Source: an uncultured Eubacteriales bacterium
Lineage (GTDB): Bacteria; Bacillota; Clostridia; Oscillospirales; Acutalibacteraceae
NCBI GenBank assembly: GCA_934486705.1
Contig: CAKSQS010000030.1
Location: forward strand, 1-29,629
Length of the DNA: 29,629 bases
Direction of reading: 5' to 3'
The position numbers and the translations under genes were made by a program. The notes under the pieces were generated by a model. The model was given only the letters and a program-made list of their open reading frames with translations. It searched no databases and was not told where the DNA came from. Below, piece after piece: positions 22,202-29,629 of the stretch. Position 1 is the first letter of the stretch. Each line of letters opens with the position of its first letter.

Positions 22202-23686
22202 TCAGATTTTCAGCGCCGAATACACGGCGGTAAGCATTTCGTCCTTTTCGCATACTTCCTTAAAGCGTATTTCCGCATTTTCAAGCGCTTTTATCGGCTC
22301 GGGAATTTCGGTAGAGGTAAGTTTCGATAACTGCCTTACCTTATCGAAATCGCTTTCCGCCTTTTTATCGGTCAATGCCGAAAGCACACTGTCGGCAAAT
22401 TTATAGGGCGAAGCGGTTGAAGCGATAACCACGGGTCGGTTATCGCCCGTAGCCTTTACATACTGCCCGTAAACATTTACCGCAACGGCGGTATGGGTAT
22501 CGCACAGATAACCGTATTCCTTATAGGTATTCCCTATTGTTTCAAGAGTTTGCATATCACTGCAGCAGCCGCCCCAGAAAAGCTCGGTAATTTTCTTTTC
22601 CATATCGTCGCTCACGCAAAACGCGCCGCTGTTTTTAAGCTCGTTCTGCATTTCCGCCACCGCTTTATCATCGCAGCCCGATAGCTCAAACAGCATTCTT
22701 TCAAGATTGCTTGAAATGAGTATATCCATAGACGGCGAAACGGTGGTGTAAAAATCACGGTTACGGTCATATTTACCTGTCTTTATAAAATCGGTCAGAA
22801 CATTGTTCGAGTTAGAGGCGCAAATAAGCTTGTTTATCGGCACACCCATTTTTTTAGCGTAGTACGCCGCTAAAATATTGCCGAAATTGCCCGTAGGCAC
22901 GGTAACGTTAAAGCCGTTTTCAAGGCTTTCGCCGCGGTTCAGCAAATCGCAGTAAGCGGATACATAGTAAACAATCTGCGGTGCGAGTCTCCCCCAGTTT
23001 ATTGAGTTGGCAGAGGAAAACTGCATATTGTGCTCAAGCAGGTGTTCCGCCACCGCTTTATCGGTAAAGATTTTTTTAACGCCTGTCTGTGCGTCGTCAA
23101 AATTGCCGTTTATTGCACAAACGTGAACGTTGCCGCCCTTTTGCGACGCCATTTGCAGCTTTTGCATGGGGCTTACGCCGTCATTCGGGTAAAACACCAT
23201 AATTTCCGTGCCCGCAACGTCCTTAAAGCCCTCAAGAGCCGCCTTGCCCGTATCGCCCGAGGTTGCAACCAATATAACGGTTTTTTTGCCCGCAGCAACC
23301 TTTTTTGCCGAAACGGTTAAAAGATACGGCAGCATTTGCAGCGCAAGGTCCTTAAAAGCGCAGGTAGGTCCGTGCCAAAGCTCTAACATATTTATGTTTT
23401 CACCGAGCCTTGCCATAGGCGCGGGCTTATCTTCATCAAAGCTGCCCGTGTATGCGCCCTTTACGCAGTAATCAAGCTCTTCCTCGGTAAAATCGGTAAG
23501 GAAGCTTTTAAGTACATATTTCGCCCTGCCGATATAATCAAGCTTTTTTAAATTTTCAAAATCTTCGCCCGAAAATTTCGGAAAGCTTTCGGGCACGAAA
23601 AGTCCGCCCTCTTTTGATATTCCGTGCGCTATCGCCTCGGCGGACGAAACTTTGTTGTTTTTATCCCTTGTGCTTACATAGTTCAT
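22202..23686 (-). CDS. thrC: Threonine synthase
   Basis: 494 residues. The enzyme converts O-phosphohomoserine to threonine with pyridoxal phosphate. The N-terminal MNYVSTRDKNNKVSSAEAIAHG is the threonine-synthase opening. The cofactor lysine is Lys112 in LWHGPTCAFKDLALQ, and the phosphate loop VPTGNFGNILAAYYAK follows. The length fits the long ThrC subgroup. AGGAGC precedes the ATG. It is the last gene of the run starting at rplS, 39 bases after the dipeptidase gene, and ends at the bidirectional terminator. I saw no riboswitch or T-box in front of it. Confidence 0.96.
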   Translation of the reverse strand: MNYVSTRDKNNKVSSAEAIAHGISKEGGLFVPESFPKFSGEDFENLKKLDYIGRAKYVLKSFLTDFTEEELDYCVKGAYTGSFDEDKPAPMARLGENINMLELWHGPTCAFKDLALQMLPYLLTVSAKKVAAGKKTVILVATSGDTGKAALEGFKDVAGTEIMVFYPNDGVSPMQKLQMASQKGGNVHVCAINGNFDDAQTGVKKIFTDKAVAEHLLEHNMQFSSANSINWGRLAPQIVYYVSAYCDLLNRGESLENGFNVTVPTGNFGNILAAYYAKKMGVPINKLICASNSNNVLTDFIKTGKYDRNRDFYTTVSPSMDILISSNLERMLFELSGCDDKAVAEMQNELKNSGAFCVSDDMEKKITELFWGGCCSDMQTLETIGNTYKEYGYLCDTHTAVAVNVYGQYVKATGDNRPVVIASTASPYKFADSVLSALTDKKAESDFDKVRQLSKLTSTEIPEPIKALENAEIRFKEVCEKDEMLTAVYSALKI

Positions 23687-23725
23687 TGAGGTTGCTCCTT
23701 TAATTTTAGCGTCAACTATATTTTA

Positions 23726-24583
23726 TTATATCCCGCTTAGTTTGTCAAAATAATTTTGCGCGTTTTCATAAAATATTTTTTTAAGCGTTCCCGCTGATAT
23801 ACCGCGATTTTCAAGGTATGTATATAAATCCTGCACCTTTGAAATATCGGAAAGCTCGGGCGGCATATCCGCCCCGTCAAAATCAGAGCCTATCGCGATA
23901 TTATTTTCAAGCCCCAAACCTTGCAAACGGCAGATATTTTCATATATTTTTTCAAACGCGTTTCCGCCCAAAAATTTCGGGTAAAAGCAAAGCCCTATAA
24001 GCCCGTTTTTCTCGCCTATCAGCTTTAGCTGCTCGTCGGTAAGGTTGCGCGGTACGGAGCATATCACCCTGCTGTTCGAGTGGGAGGCTATGGGGTACTC
24101 CGCCCGCTCTATTGCCGCAAAAAAGCTTTTATCGTTAAGGTGGGATAAATCGGTGCATATCTTAAGGCGGTTAAGCTCCCTTATCACCTCGCGCCCGAAA
24201 CGCGTAAGTCCTTTATCGGTGCCGCTGCCGCCCGCTATGGCGTTTTCACCGTTCCAGGTGAGCGTCAGGTAACTCACCCCGTCGCTTTTAAGCGTTTCAA
24301 GCAATTTCAAATCCTTGCCTATAACCGCGCCGCCCTCAACCGCAAAAAGCGGTTTTAAATTTTCAGGCGATTCTTTAAGTTTAAGCTTAATATCCCGCAT
24401 TATTTCACTGTAAAGCTTAAAGGGCTCTGCTGAATCGTCCCTTATCCAAACGGCGAAAACCTGCCGCCAGCTTTCAAATTCAGCGCCCTTTTCGCCCGAA
24501 ACCGCAAGATTATTGGCGGAAAACGGCTGATTTTTAAAATAACATTCATACGGTGTATCGCAGTGCAGATCAAAATAATTCAA
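23726..24583 (-). CDS. Membrane dipeptidase family (peptidase M19) protein
   Basis: 285 residues. The zinc ligands of renal-dipeptidase-type enzymes are visible: His7 and Asp9 (DLHCDT), Glu83 (AVEGG), the histidines in DLSHLND and ASHSNSR, and Asp in GSDFDG. No signal peptide is present, so the enzyme is likely cytoplasmic and hydrolyses dipeptides, possibly including D-amino-acid ones. Start is TTG at 24583 with GGAGTG upstream; the nearby ATG is out of frame. It lies 16 bases after yraN and before thrC. Shorter than mammalian homologues but typical for Clostridia. Confidence 0.9.
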   Translation of the reverse strand: MNYFDLHCDTPYECYFKNQPFSANNLAVSGEKGAEFESWRQVFAVWIRDDSAEPFKLYSEIMRDIKLKLKESPENLKPLFAVEGGAVIGKDLKLLETLKSDGVSYLTLTWNGENAIAGGSGTDKGLTRFGREVIRELNRLKICTDLSHLNDKSFFAAIERAEYPIASHSNSRVICSVPRNLTDEQLKLIGEKNGLIGLCFYPKFLGGNAFEKIYENICRLQGLGLENNIAIGSDFDGADMPPELSDISKVQDLYTYLENRGISAGTLKKIFYENAQNYFDKLSGI

Positions 24584-24599
24584 TACTCATCACTCCGCG

Positions 24600-24962
24600 T
24601 TAAAAAGCATTTTTTATGTAGTTAAGGCTGTAGCCCGTACTTCCGTCCTTTCGGGTTTTATAAGTCACCTCGGCAACGTCAAAGCGCGGCTGCAAATCGG
24701 TTGCAAACTTGCTTAAAAAATCCTCCGCCGTTAAAATAAGTCTGCGGCGCTTGTGCGCGTCCACCGCCTCGGCGGGAGATATTAAGCTCCCCTCGGCGCG
24801 GGTCTTTACCTCGGTAAAAATTATATATTCTTTTGTTTCCGCTATTATGTCAATTTCCCCGAAACGCGAATGATAATTCATTTTTATAACGGTGCAGCCC
24901 TTACTCCTTAAAAATTCCGCGGTAAGGCGCTCGCCGTTTTTCCCCGCTTTGCTCTTCTCCAC
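24600..24962 (-). CDS. YraN family protein (UPF0102), predicted nuclease-like
   Basis: 120 residues. It shows the family core: GKNGERLTAEFLRSKGCTVIKMNYHSRFGEIDIIAETKEYIIFTEVKTR, a restriction-endonuclease-like fold with Glu, Asp and ExK (GEIDII and EVKTR). The substrate is unknown and the family is near-universal. GTG start at 24962, six bases after the rnhB stop. rnhB-yraN adjacency is conserved in many bacteria and supports the call. Confidence 0.93.
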   Translation of the reverse strand: MEKSKAGKNGERLTAEFLRSKGCTVIKMNYHSRFGEIDIIAETKEYIIFTEVKTRAEGSLISPAEAVDAHKRRRLILTAEDFLSKFATDLQPRFDVAEVTYKTRKDGSTGYSLNYIKNAF

Positions 24963-24968
24963 AGCCGT

Positions 24969-25571
24969 TCACCCCAAAATATTTTTAAGGAATGAAAGGC
25001 GGTGAATTTCGCACGGACCGTACTGCTTTATAAGCTCGGTGTGCTCCTTTGTGCCGTAGCCCTTGTGCTTTTTAAAGTTGTACTCGGGGTATTTTTTATC
25101 GTATTCAAGCATAAGGCGGTCACGCGTGACCTTTGCAAGCACCGATGCCGCCGCAACCGACATTGACTTTGAATCTCCCTTTACAATAGTTTCACAGGGA
25201 ATTTTTATTCCGCGCGGTGCGCGGTTGCCGTCAATCAGGGCAAAATCGGGCTTTACGTTTAACCCCTCTATTGCGCGGTTCATTGCAAGATATGTAGCCT
25301 CTAATATATTTACCGTTTCTATTTCTTCAAGCGTGCCGTAAGCCACGCTGTAAGCAACGGCGGTCGTCCTTATTACATCATAAAGCCTTTCGCGCTTTTT
25401 TTCGGTCAGCTTTTTTGAGTCGTCAAGCCCCTCGATAACAGCGCCCTCGGGTAAAATTACCGCCGCCGCGCAAACAGGACCTGCAAGCGGGCCTCTGCCT
25501 GCCTCGTCCACCCCGCAAATACAGCTAAAGCCGCTGTTTACGGCGGCTTTTTCAAATTCGTAATCAGGCAT
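24969..25571 (-). CDS. rnhB: Ribonuclease HII
   Basis: 200 residues. It cleaves RNA in RNA-DNA hybrids and single ribonucleotides in DNA. The signature GVDEAGRGPLAGPV contains Asp22 and Glu23. The other acidic residues lie in ALIDGN and AKVTRDRLM, and KHKGYGTKEH is present. Its ATG shares one base with the rbgA stop (TAATG), showing coupling. Confidence 0.97.
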   Translation of the reverse strand: MPDYEFEKAAVNSGFSCICGVDEAGRGPLAGPVCAAAVILPEGAVIEGLDDSKKLTEKKRERLYDVIRTTAVAYSVAYGTLEEIETVNILEATYLAMNRAIEGLNVKPDFALIDGNRAPRGIKIPCETIVKGDSKSMSVAAASVLAKVTRDRLMLEYDKKYPEYNFKKHKGYGTKEHTELIKQYGPCEIHRLSFLKNILG

Positions 25572-26425
25572 TATTTTTCCGCCCTTTCCAATGTTATGTT
25601 TCCTATTTTACAGTTTCGATATTCTTCAAGCAGCATATTTGCCGCCCTTTCGGTATCGGTCTCGCCGCCCCTTATCATCATACCGCGTTTTTCACCTATG
25701 CGGCAAAGCAGCTCGTAGCTGTCGTCCGTCAGCTCCACGCCGTAGCGCGCGGTTATTTTTTCGGGGCACTCGTGTGACAGCAGCGAAAGCAGCTGCATTG
25801 CAAGCCATTCGGTATCAAGTATTCTGTCGGTAACAGCCCCTGTAAACGCCAAATGCTCGCCTACCGTTTTATCCTCAAATTTCGGCCACAAAACGCCCGG
25901 GGTATCAAGCAGTTCAAGCTGCTTATCCACCGTGAACCACTGGTTGCCCCTTGTAACACCGGGTCGGTTTTCGGCTTTGGCGCGGTTATTGCCCGCAATA
26001 CGGTTGATAAACGAGGATTTACCCACATTCGGTATTCCCACAACCATAACGCGCAGCGGCTTGCCCGCCATACCCTTTTCCTCATACGCTTTAAGCTTAT
26101 CTTTGAGAGTGCTTTTAACCGTATCCTTAAAAGCGGAAATGCCCTTGCCCGTTTTGCAGTCAAGCGCTATTGCGGGTATTCCCGCGGCGGAATAGTGCGC
26201 TATCCACTCGGCGGTGGCGGCAGGGTCTGCCATATCGCACTTGTTAAGTAAAATTATAAGCGGTTTATCGCCGATTATATCGCGCAGCTCGGGGTTGCGC
26301 GAGCTTTTCGGCACGCGCGCGTCCGCTACCTCGGCTACCGCGTCGATAAGCGGAAGAATTTCCTTTATTTTTCGGCGGGTTTTCGCCATATGCCCGGGAA
26401 ACCACTGTATATCCTGTCCGCTCAT
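25571..26425 (-). CDS. rbgA: Ribosome biogenesis GTPase RbgA (YlqF)
   Basis: 284 residues with circularly permuted GTPase motifs: G4 NKCD (61-64) before G1 GIPNVGKSS (130-138) and then G3 DTPG. The N-terminal IQWFPGHMAKTRR is the RbgA hallmark. The C-terminal helical RNA-binding domain is present. The family acts in late 50S subunit assembly. It overlaps the lepB stop by four bases (ATGA) and rnhB by one. Confidence 0.97.
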   Translation of the reverse strand: MSGQDIQWFPGHMAKTRRKIKEILPLIDAVAEVADARVPKSSRNPELRDIIGDKPLIILLNKCDMADPAATAEWIAHYSAAGIPAIALDCKTGKGISAFKDTVKSTLKDKLKAYEEKGMAGKPLRVMVVGIPNVGKSSFINRIAGNNRAKAENRPGVTRGNQWFTVDKQLELLDTPGVLWPKFEDKTVGEHLAFTGAVTDRILDTEWLAMQLLSLLSHECPEKITARYGVELTDDSYELLCRIGEKRGMMIRGGETDTERAANMLLEEYRNCKIGNITLERAEK

Positions 26426-27117
26426 TTATTATCCAACCTTCCGAAGCTTGAAAACGGGAAAACGCGCAGCACGGCATGACCCAAAACATACCTTGTGTCA
26501 ACCAAACCGCCCTCGCCTATTCGGGAATCGCGGCTGTCCATAGAGTCGTTACGGTTATCGCCCAAAACGAATATATACCCCTCGGGCACGTAAATGGGAA
26601 ATTCCACGTCGTATTTATTTGTGGTGGGGGTGCGGGTGTATGGCTCGTCCAATTCCACCCCGTCAACCGAGACAACACCGCGCTCAAAATCAATATTCAC
26701 CGTTTGTCCGCCCGTTGCAATAACGCGCTTTATTATAGGCACTTGGGCGGTTTTAACGTCCTCTACCGTATTGCTTACATTGCGTGAAATTACAACTATA
26801 TCGCCCCTTTTGGGCGTGTAGGCAAGGTTGGTGATTATAACCTTATCGCTATCCTGAAGTGTGTTTGTCATAGATCTGCCGCTTATTGTGGCAACGCGGA
26901 AAATAAAACTGAATATAATAACCACCGATATTATGGCGGTGGCAAGCACATCAAGCCACTCAAAAAGCTCCTCTGCCATGCTGCGCTTTTCGGGCTCGGG
27001 CTTTGCATCGGGCAAACTGCTTGCAAATTCCTCGCTTATATTAAAGCCTGTTTCTTCTGTCGGCTCAGAATTACCGCTTACTTCCGTTTCGGTTTTAAAT
27101 TCCTTTTCGTCTTCCAT
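26422..27117 (-). CDS. lepB: Signal peptidase I with an acidic N-terminal extension
   Basis: 231 residues. Catalytic dyad: Ser82 in ISGRSMTNTL and Lys130 in PIIKRVIA. The boxes VLGDNRNDSMDSRDSR and the C-terminal RVFPFSSF follow. One membrane helix at about 55-75 precedes the serine, with the active site outside. About 50 Glu/Asp-rich residues precede the helix, longer than in Bacillus enzymes, and would lie in the cytoplasm. It removes signal peptides from exported proteins. It lies downstream of rplS and overlaps rbgA. Confidence 0.96.
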   Translation of the reverse strand: MEDEKEFKTETEVSGNSEPTEETGFNISEEFASSLPDAKPEPEKRSMAEELFEWLDVLATAIISVVIIFSFIFRVATISGRSMTNTLQDSDKVIITNLAYTPKRGDIVVISRNVSNTVEDVKTAQVPIIKRVIATGGQTVNIDFERGVVSVDGVELDEPYTRTPTTNKYDVEFPIYVPEGYIFVLGDNRNDSMDSRDSRIGEGGLVDTRYVLGHAVLRVFPFSSFGRLDNK

Positions 27118-27142
27118 AACGCACCTCCTTACAGCCTTATAG

Positions 27143-27175
27143 CAAAAAGGGAGACAGCATAAATCCGTCCCCCTT
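27143..27175 (-). terminator. Hairpin between rplS and lepB (partial terminator)
   Basis: AAGGGAGAC (27147-27155) pairs with GTCCCCCTT (27167-27175) with one mismatch, then T5 on the minus strand. It may reduce read-through so that L19 exceeds the downstream genes. Confidence 0.65.
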
Positions 27176-27191
27176 CCGTCGATTTTTTAAA

Positions 27192-27536
27192 TTAACCGAT
27201 ACGCTCTTTAACCTTAGCCGCTTTACCGACCCTGTCACGCAGATAATAAAGCTTTGCTCTGCGGATTTTACCCTTGCGAACAAGCTCAACCTTGGCAACA
27301 TTGGGTGAATGTACCGGGAAAACACGCTCAACACCTACGCCGTAGGAAACGCGGCGAACGGTGAAGGTCTCGGCAATTCCGCTGTTGTTCTTAGCGATAA
27401 CAGTGCCTTCAAACACCTGTATTCTTTCTTTCTCGCCCTCTTTAATTCTTACGTGTACCTTAACGGTGCTGCCTATAAGAATTTCGGGTGCGTCTTTTTT
27501 GAGCATATCTGCGGTAAGCTCTTTAATTACGTCCAT
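27192..27536 (-). CDS. rplS: 50S ribosomal protein L19
   Basis: 114 residues, the normal length. Family features: IGSTVKVHVRIKEGEKERIQVFEGTVIAK, RRVSYGVGVERVFPVHSP and the basic tail VRKGKIRRAKLYYLRDRVGKAAKVKE. AAGGAGG precedes ATG 27536. It heads a co-directional run of seven genes through thrC. Confidence 0.98.
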   Translation of the reverse strand: MDVIKELTADMLKKDAPEILIGSTVKVHVRIKEGEKERIQVFEGTVIAKNNSGIAETFTVRRVSYGVGVERVFPVHSPNVAKVELVRKGKIRRAKLYYLRDRVGKAAKVKERIG

Positions 27537-27704
27537 TTTTTCTTCCTCCTTAAATAATACCAGACGTTCGTACCCAAAAAAATTTGACAGAGGACCGTCC
27601 GCTTCAATGTCGTTTTCGGCAATGAACCCACCCCGTAAGGACCGGGTGAAATCAAATGCACCTGTTAAAAACGGCGCAGAAAAATACCTTCCGTTTCAAA
27701 CAGC
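27537..27704 (-). promoter_or_regulatory. Long rplS leader RNA, possibly an L19 autoregulatory leader
   Basis: About 168 bases lie between the predicted start and the ATG. Possible stems include AACGG/CCGTT and CACCC/GGGTG. GTCC/GGAC pairing precedes a T7 tract at about 27578-27584, which could act as an attenuator. Autoregulatory L19 leaders are known in Firmicutes, but I cannot confirm the consensus by eye. Confidence 0.45.
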
Positions 27705-27710
27705 CTTTTT

Positions 27711-27739
27711 ATTCTATCACAAACCTTTTAAAAAATCAA
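27711..27739 (-). promoter_or_regulatory. Promoter of rplS
   Basis: Minus strand: -35 TTGATT at 27739-27734, 17-bp spacer, -10 TAGAAT at 27716-27711. It begins just after the ypeB stop. Confidence 0.75.
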
Positions 27740-27742
27740 GTA

Positions 27743-29068
27743 TTATTTTACGAGAGTTCCGCCGTCGCTTTTAAGCAGTATTAAAATGCGCTCCTCTTCG
27801 CCCGTTACGGCGTTTATATATATCAAAATTTCCTGCCCGTCCTCTGTCTCGCAAAGAAACTCATAGCAGCGCACCTCGCCGCCCGCGTCGGTCGGAATAA
27901 GGGTAAGCTCGGTCTTGCGTATTTTAAGCTTTTTATTCACCTTTTCGGCGGCTTTTTCTATTGTTACGGCGGGGCTTTCAAAGGCGCGGTCGGTATGATT
28001 TGAAAGATAACCGCTTGTCTCCAAAAGCATTATTTCGCCGCTGTCCATTGCAACGCCCACCTTTACAAGGTCGGTATAGCATACGGTTCTGCCGTCCTGG
28101 TACGCAAAATTTATAACGCAAACGCCCTCGTCCGTAAAATAATAGGTTTCGGTAAAGCCCGTAAGCCCTATTTTTTCAAGGTATCTTTTGGCTTTATCGA
28201 GCGCCTGGCGGTATTCAAGAATAAAATCCCCCATTTTACCCGTTTTGCGCATATAAACGGGATACCCGCCGCGACAGCTCACAGTTACGACCGTTCCCGC
28301 GCCCGAAAAACGGTAGGCTGCAATTTTACCGGCGGTTTTTTCCTCGAATTTAAGCTCGTCCGCTTTAATCCCCGTTACTTCCGCCGCTTTTTCAAGCGCC
28401 TTGCTTTCGCTTACCTCATCGGCGTTTTTAATCATTTCGGGTTCTTTTTCTAAAATATGGTCGGAATACGGTCCGTCATACACAAGGGTCGGGTAATCCG
28501 AAAGGCTTTCTTCAAGCGTGCCGAGCGCCCCCGCCAGGGACTCCTGAGGTACGCTCTCCCCTATTTTGCGGTCAAGTTCGGCTGCCCATTTATCGGCAGA
28601 GCCGTAGGTAATATCCGCCTCGCCTATCGCGTCGGATATTTTTTCCGCCGTGCTTTTAAGCAGCTTTATATTTTCGGTATATTCCGCGTTTTCCGCTCCG
28701 TCCACCAAACTTTTTGAAACCGACATTGCGTAATTTCCCACCTGTGATAAAAAGCGGTTGAGCGTTGTAAGCTCCGTGCCGCCCGACGGCAAACGGGACA
28801 AAGCGTTTTTCGCGTTTTCAGCCTCCGCCAGCAGCTGCGCCGCCATATTGCCTAATTGCTTGGCTGAGGTTGTATACTCGGCTTTTTTTAAAACAAGCGA
28901 AATATTATTTACGCCCGAAAGCAGCTCCTCAAGCGAGCGGGAATAGCCGTTTTGTATTTGCAAGCGGTAGCTTTTAAGCTCTGAGCGGCTTTTTAAGGCA
29001 AACCCGCCGAAAACAAGCGCTAATGCTGCGCAAAACGATACTACCCGCACGGTATTTCTTCTGTTCAT
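27743..29068 (-). CDS. ypeB: Spore germination protein YpeB
   Basis: 441 residues from ATG 29068 (GGAGGG seven bases upstream). A single N-terminal membrane segment (VVSFCAALALVFGGFAL) is followed by the YpeB helical domain (QNGYSRSLEELLSGVNNISLVLKKAEYT) and C-terminal PepSY-type modules (repeats near 225-300, 300-370 and 375-440). YpeB localises and stabilises the cortex-lytic enzyme SleB in spores. Here sleB is not next to it: the upstream neighbour is an unrelated membrane protein. This is the clearest sign that the organism makes spores. Confidence 0.93.
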   Translation of the reverse strand: MNRRNTVRVVSFCAALALVFGGFALKSRSELKSYRLQIQNGYSRSLEELLSGVNNISLVLKKAEYTTSAKQLGNMAAQLLAEAENAKNALSRLPSGGTELTTLNRFLSQVGNYAMSVSKSLVDGAENAEYTENIKLLKSTAEKISDAIGEADITYGSADKWAAELDRKIGESVPQESLAGALGTLEESLSDYPTLVYDGPYSDHILEKEPEMIKNADEVSESKALEKAAEVTGIKADELKFEEKTAGKIAAYRFSGAGTVVTVSCRGGYPVYMRKTGKMGDFILEYRQALDKAKRYLEKIGLTGFTETYYFTDEGVCVINFAYQDGRTVCYTDLVKVGVAMDSGEIMLLETSGYLSNHTDRAFESPAVTIEKAAEKVNKKLKIRKTELTLIPTDAGGEVRCYEFLCETEDGQEILIYINAVTGEEERILILLKSDGGTLVK

Positions 29069-29175
29069 GATATATCCCTCCGATTTACATATTATTGCCA
29101 AAATCGGCGGGAATAAACATTTACAAATCTAATTGATATTATCAGAAAAAGCCATAGTCACTGAAAATACAAACA

Positions 29176-29209
29176 ACCCCTCAGTCAGCCATTCGGCTGA
29201 CTGAGGGGT
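29176..29209. repeat. Perfect hairpin repeat, element D
   Basis: ACCCCTCAGTCAGCC and GGCTGACTGAGGGGT form a perfect 15-bp stem around the loop ATTC. The CCCCTCAGTC core is that of elements A and C, here collapsed into one hairpin. It lies between ypeB and the next gene upstream and could also act as a weak terminator. Confidence 0.75.
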
Positions 29210-29254
29210 ATTCTTCTGAATTTTAAACCTTTGCGGTGTTTGTACATATAAAAG

Positions 29255-29629
29255 CTATTTTATTTTTTCAGTTGCCGCCGCCAAAATAGCGTTTGCAGAA
29301 AATGTGAGCAGCGCCAAAAATGCAAATGTGCCGCCTACAATATAAAACGGCAGGTAATACCGCCCCGCAATAAGGGTTATAACCGCTATAACGGCGCAGC
29401 AGACCGATATTACCCTTATATCCTTTGAGTTTGCGCCCGTGAAGAACACGCCGTTATATGCGCGTATGAGTATTCTGCGCAGCATAAAAAGCGCAATGCC
29501 CACAAATGGCGCGCAGGGGTAGCAGGTCACCATAACGGTGGCGGGCAGCGTTTGCGAACGGTGCATGGTTTCAACATACCACGAAATGCCGAACGGCAGA
29601 AACACGGTTATAATTATTAAAAGCGCTAT
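29255..29629 (-). CDS. Integral membrane protein, partial (possibly DUF2975-like)
   Basis: The frame is open to the right edge, so the N-terminus is missing; 124 residues are visible. It has about three to four hydrophobic segments: IALLIIITVFLPFGI, MVTCYPCAPFVGIALFML, a segment from ISVCCAVIAVITLIAG and one from YIVGGTFAFLALLTF. A polar loop between the second and third (LIRAYNGVFFTGANSKDIRVIS) recalls the 'F..N...LR.I' pattern of DUF2975 membrane proteins, but this is tentative. The end (ATEKIK) is near repeat D. Function unknown. Confidence 0.65.
   Translation of the reverse strand: MALLIIITVFLPFGISWYVETMHRSQTLPATVMVTCYPCAPFVGIALFMLRRILIRAYNGVFFTGANSKDIRVISVCCAVIAVITLIAGRYYLPFYIVGGTFAFLALLTFSANAILAAATEKIK

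Noticed and set aside
23687..23725. T-box or threonine-responsive leader before thrC
   Set aside because: Only 39 bases separate thrC from the dipeptidase gene, too short for such an element.

Overview
The window reads as a chromosome segment of a low-to-medium GC, spore-forming member of the Clostridia. The grounds are a ctsR-mcsA-mcsB-clpC operon, tig-clpP-clpX, a ypeB spore-germination gene, a mraZ-rsmH pair, Firmicutes-type sigma-A promoters and strong AGGAGG ribosome sites. I infer something near Oscillospirales, but the order is not proven. Almost all genes lie on the minus strand. I see no tRNA, rRNA, CRISPR array or insertion sequence.

Layout. 1-671: start of the division and cell-wall cluster (partial rsmH, mraZ) with promoter and MraZ boxes. 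672-1213: a hairpin repeat (element A), a tiny membrane peptide gene and the clpC terminator. 1214-5733: the heat-shock operon ctsR-mcsA-mcsB-clpC, with two CtsR operators over its promoter. 5764-6046: terminator and repeat B. 6047-14021: an accessory region. It holds an unknown 236-residue protein, a 1002-residue collagen-like/leucine-rich surface protein behind an apparently invertible promoter, a sugar module (allulose/ribulose-phosphate epimerase, GatD-like dehydrogenase, divergent DeoR regulator), a truncated second copy of the collagen gene's 5' end, and a Hin-type serine recombinase. 14112-16978: a plus-strand gene for a sialidase-like propeller / AraC / sialidase-like propeller fusion. 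16989-21861: TRIC channel, clpX, clpP, tig and a phosphoesterase. 21953-22117: a DUF1540 cysteine-rich peptide. 22202-27739: a long co-directional run rplS-lepB-rbgA-rnhB-yraN-dipeptidase-thrC with a leader RNA. 27743-29629: ypeB, repeat D and a partial membrane protein.

The main discovery candidate lies at 9811-10048. Two inverted 22-bp sites resembling Hin hix half-sites bound about 146 bp carrying a good promoter. That promoter now points away from the collagen gene, into a terminator. A single matching site remains in front of the truncated gene copy, beside the recombinase gene. This fits phase-variable (ON/OFF) expression of a surface collagen-like protein by a DNA invertase, with one locus copy carrying what looks like an excision scar. 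The second candidate is the propeller-AraC-propeller protein, apparently a cytoplasmic regulator carrying sialidase-fold sensor domains.
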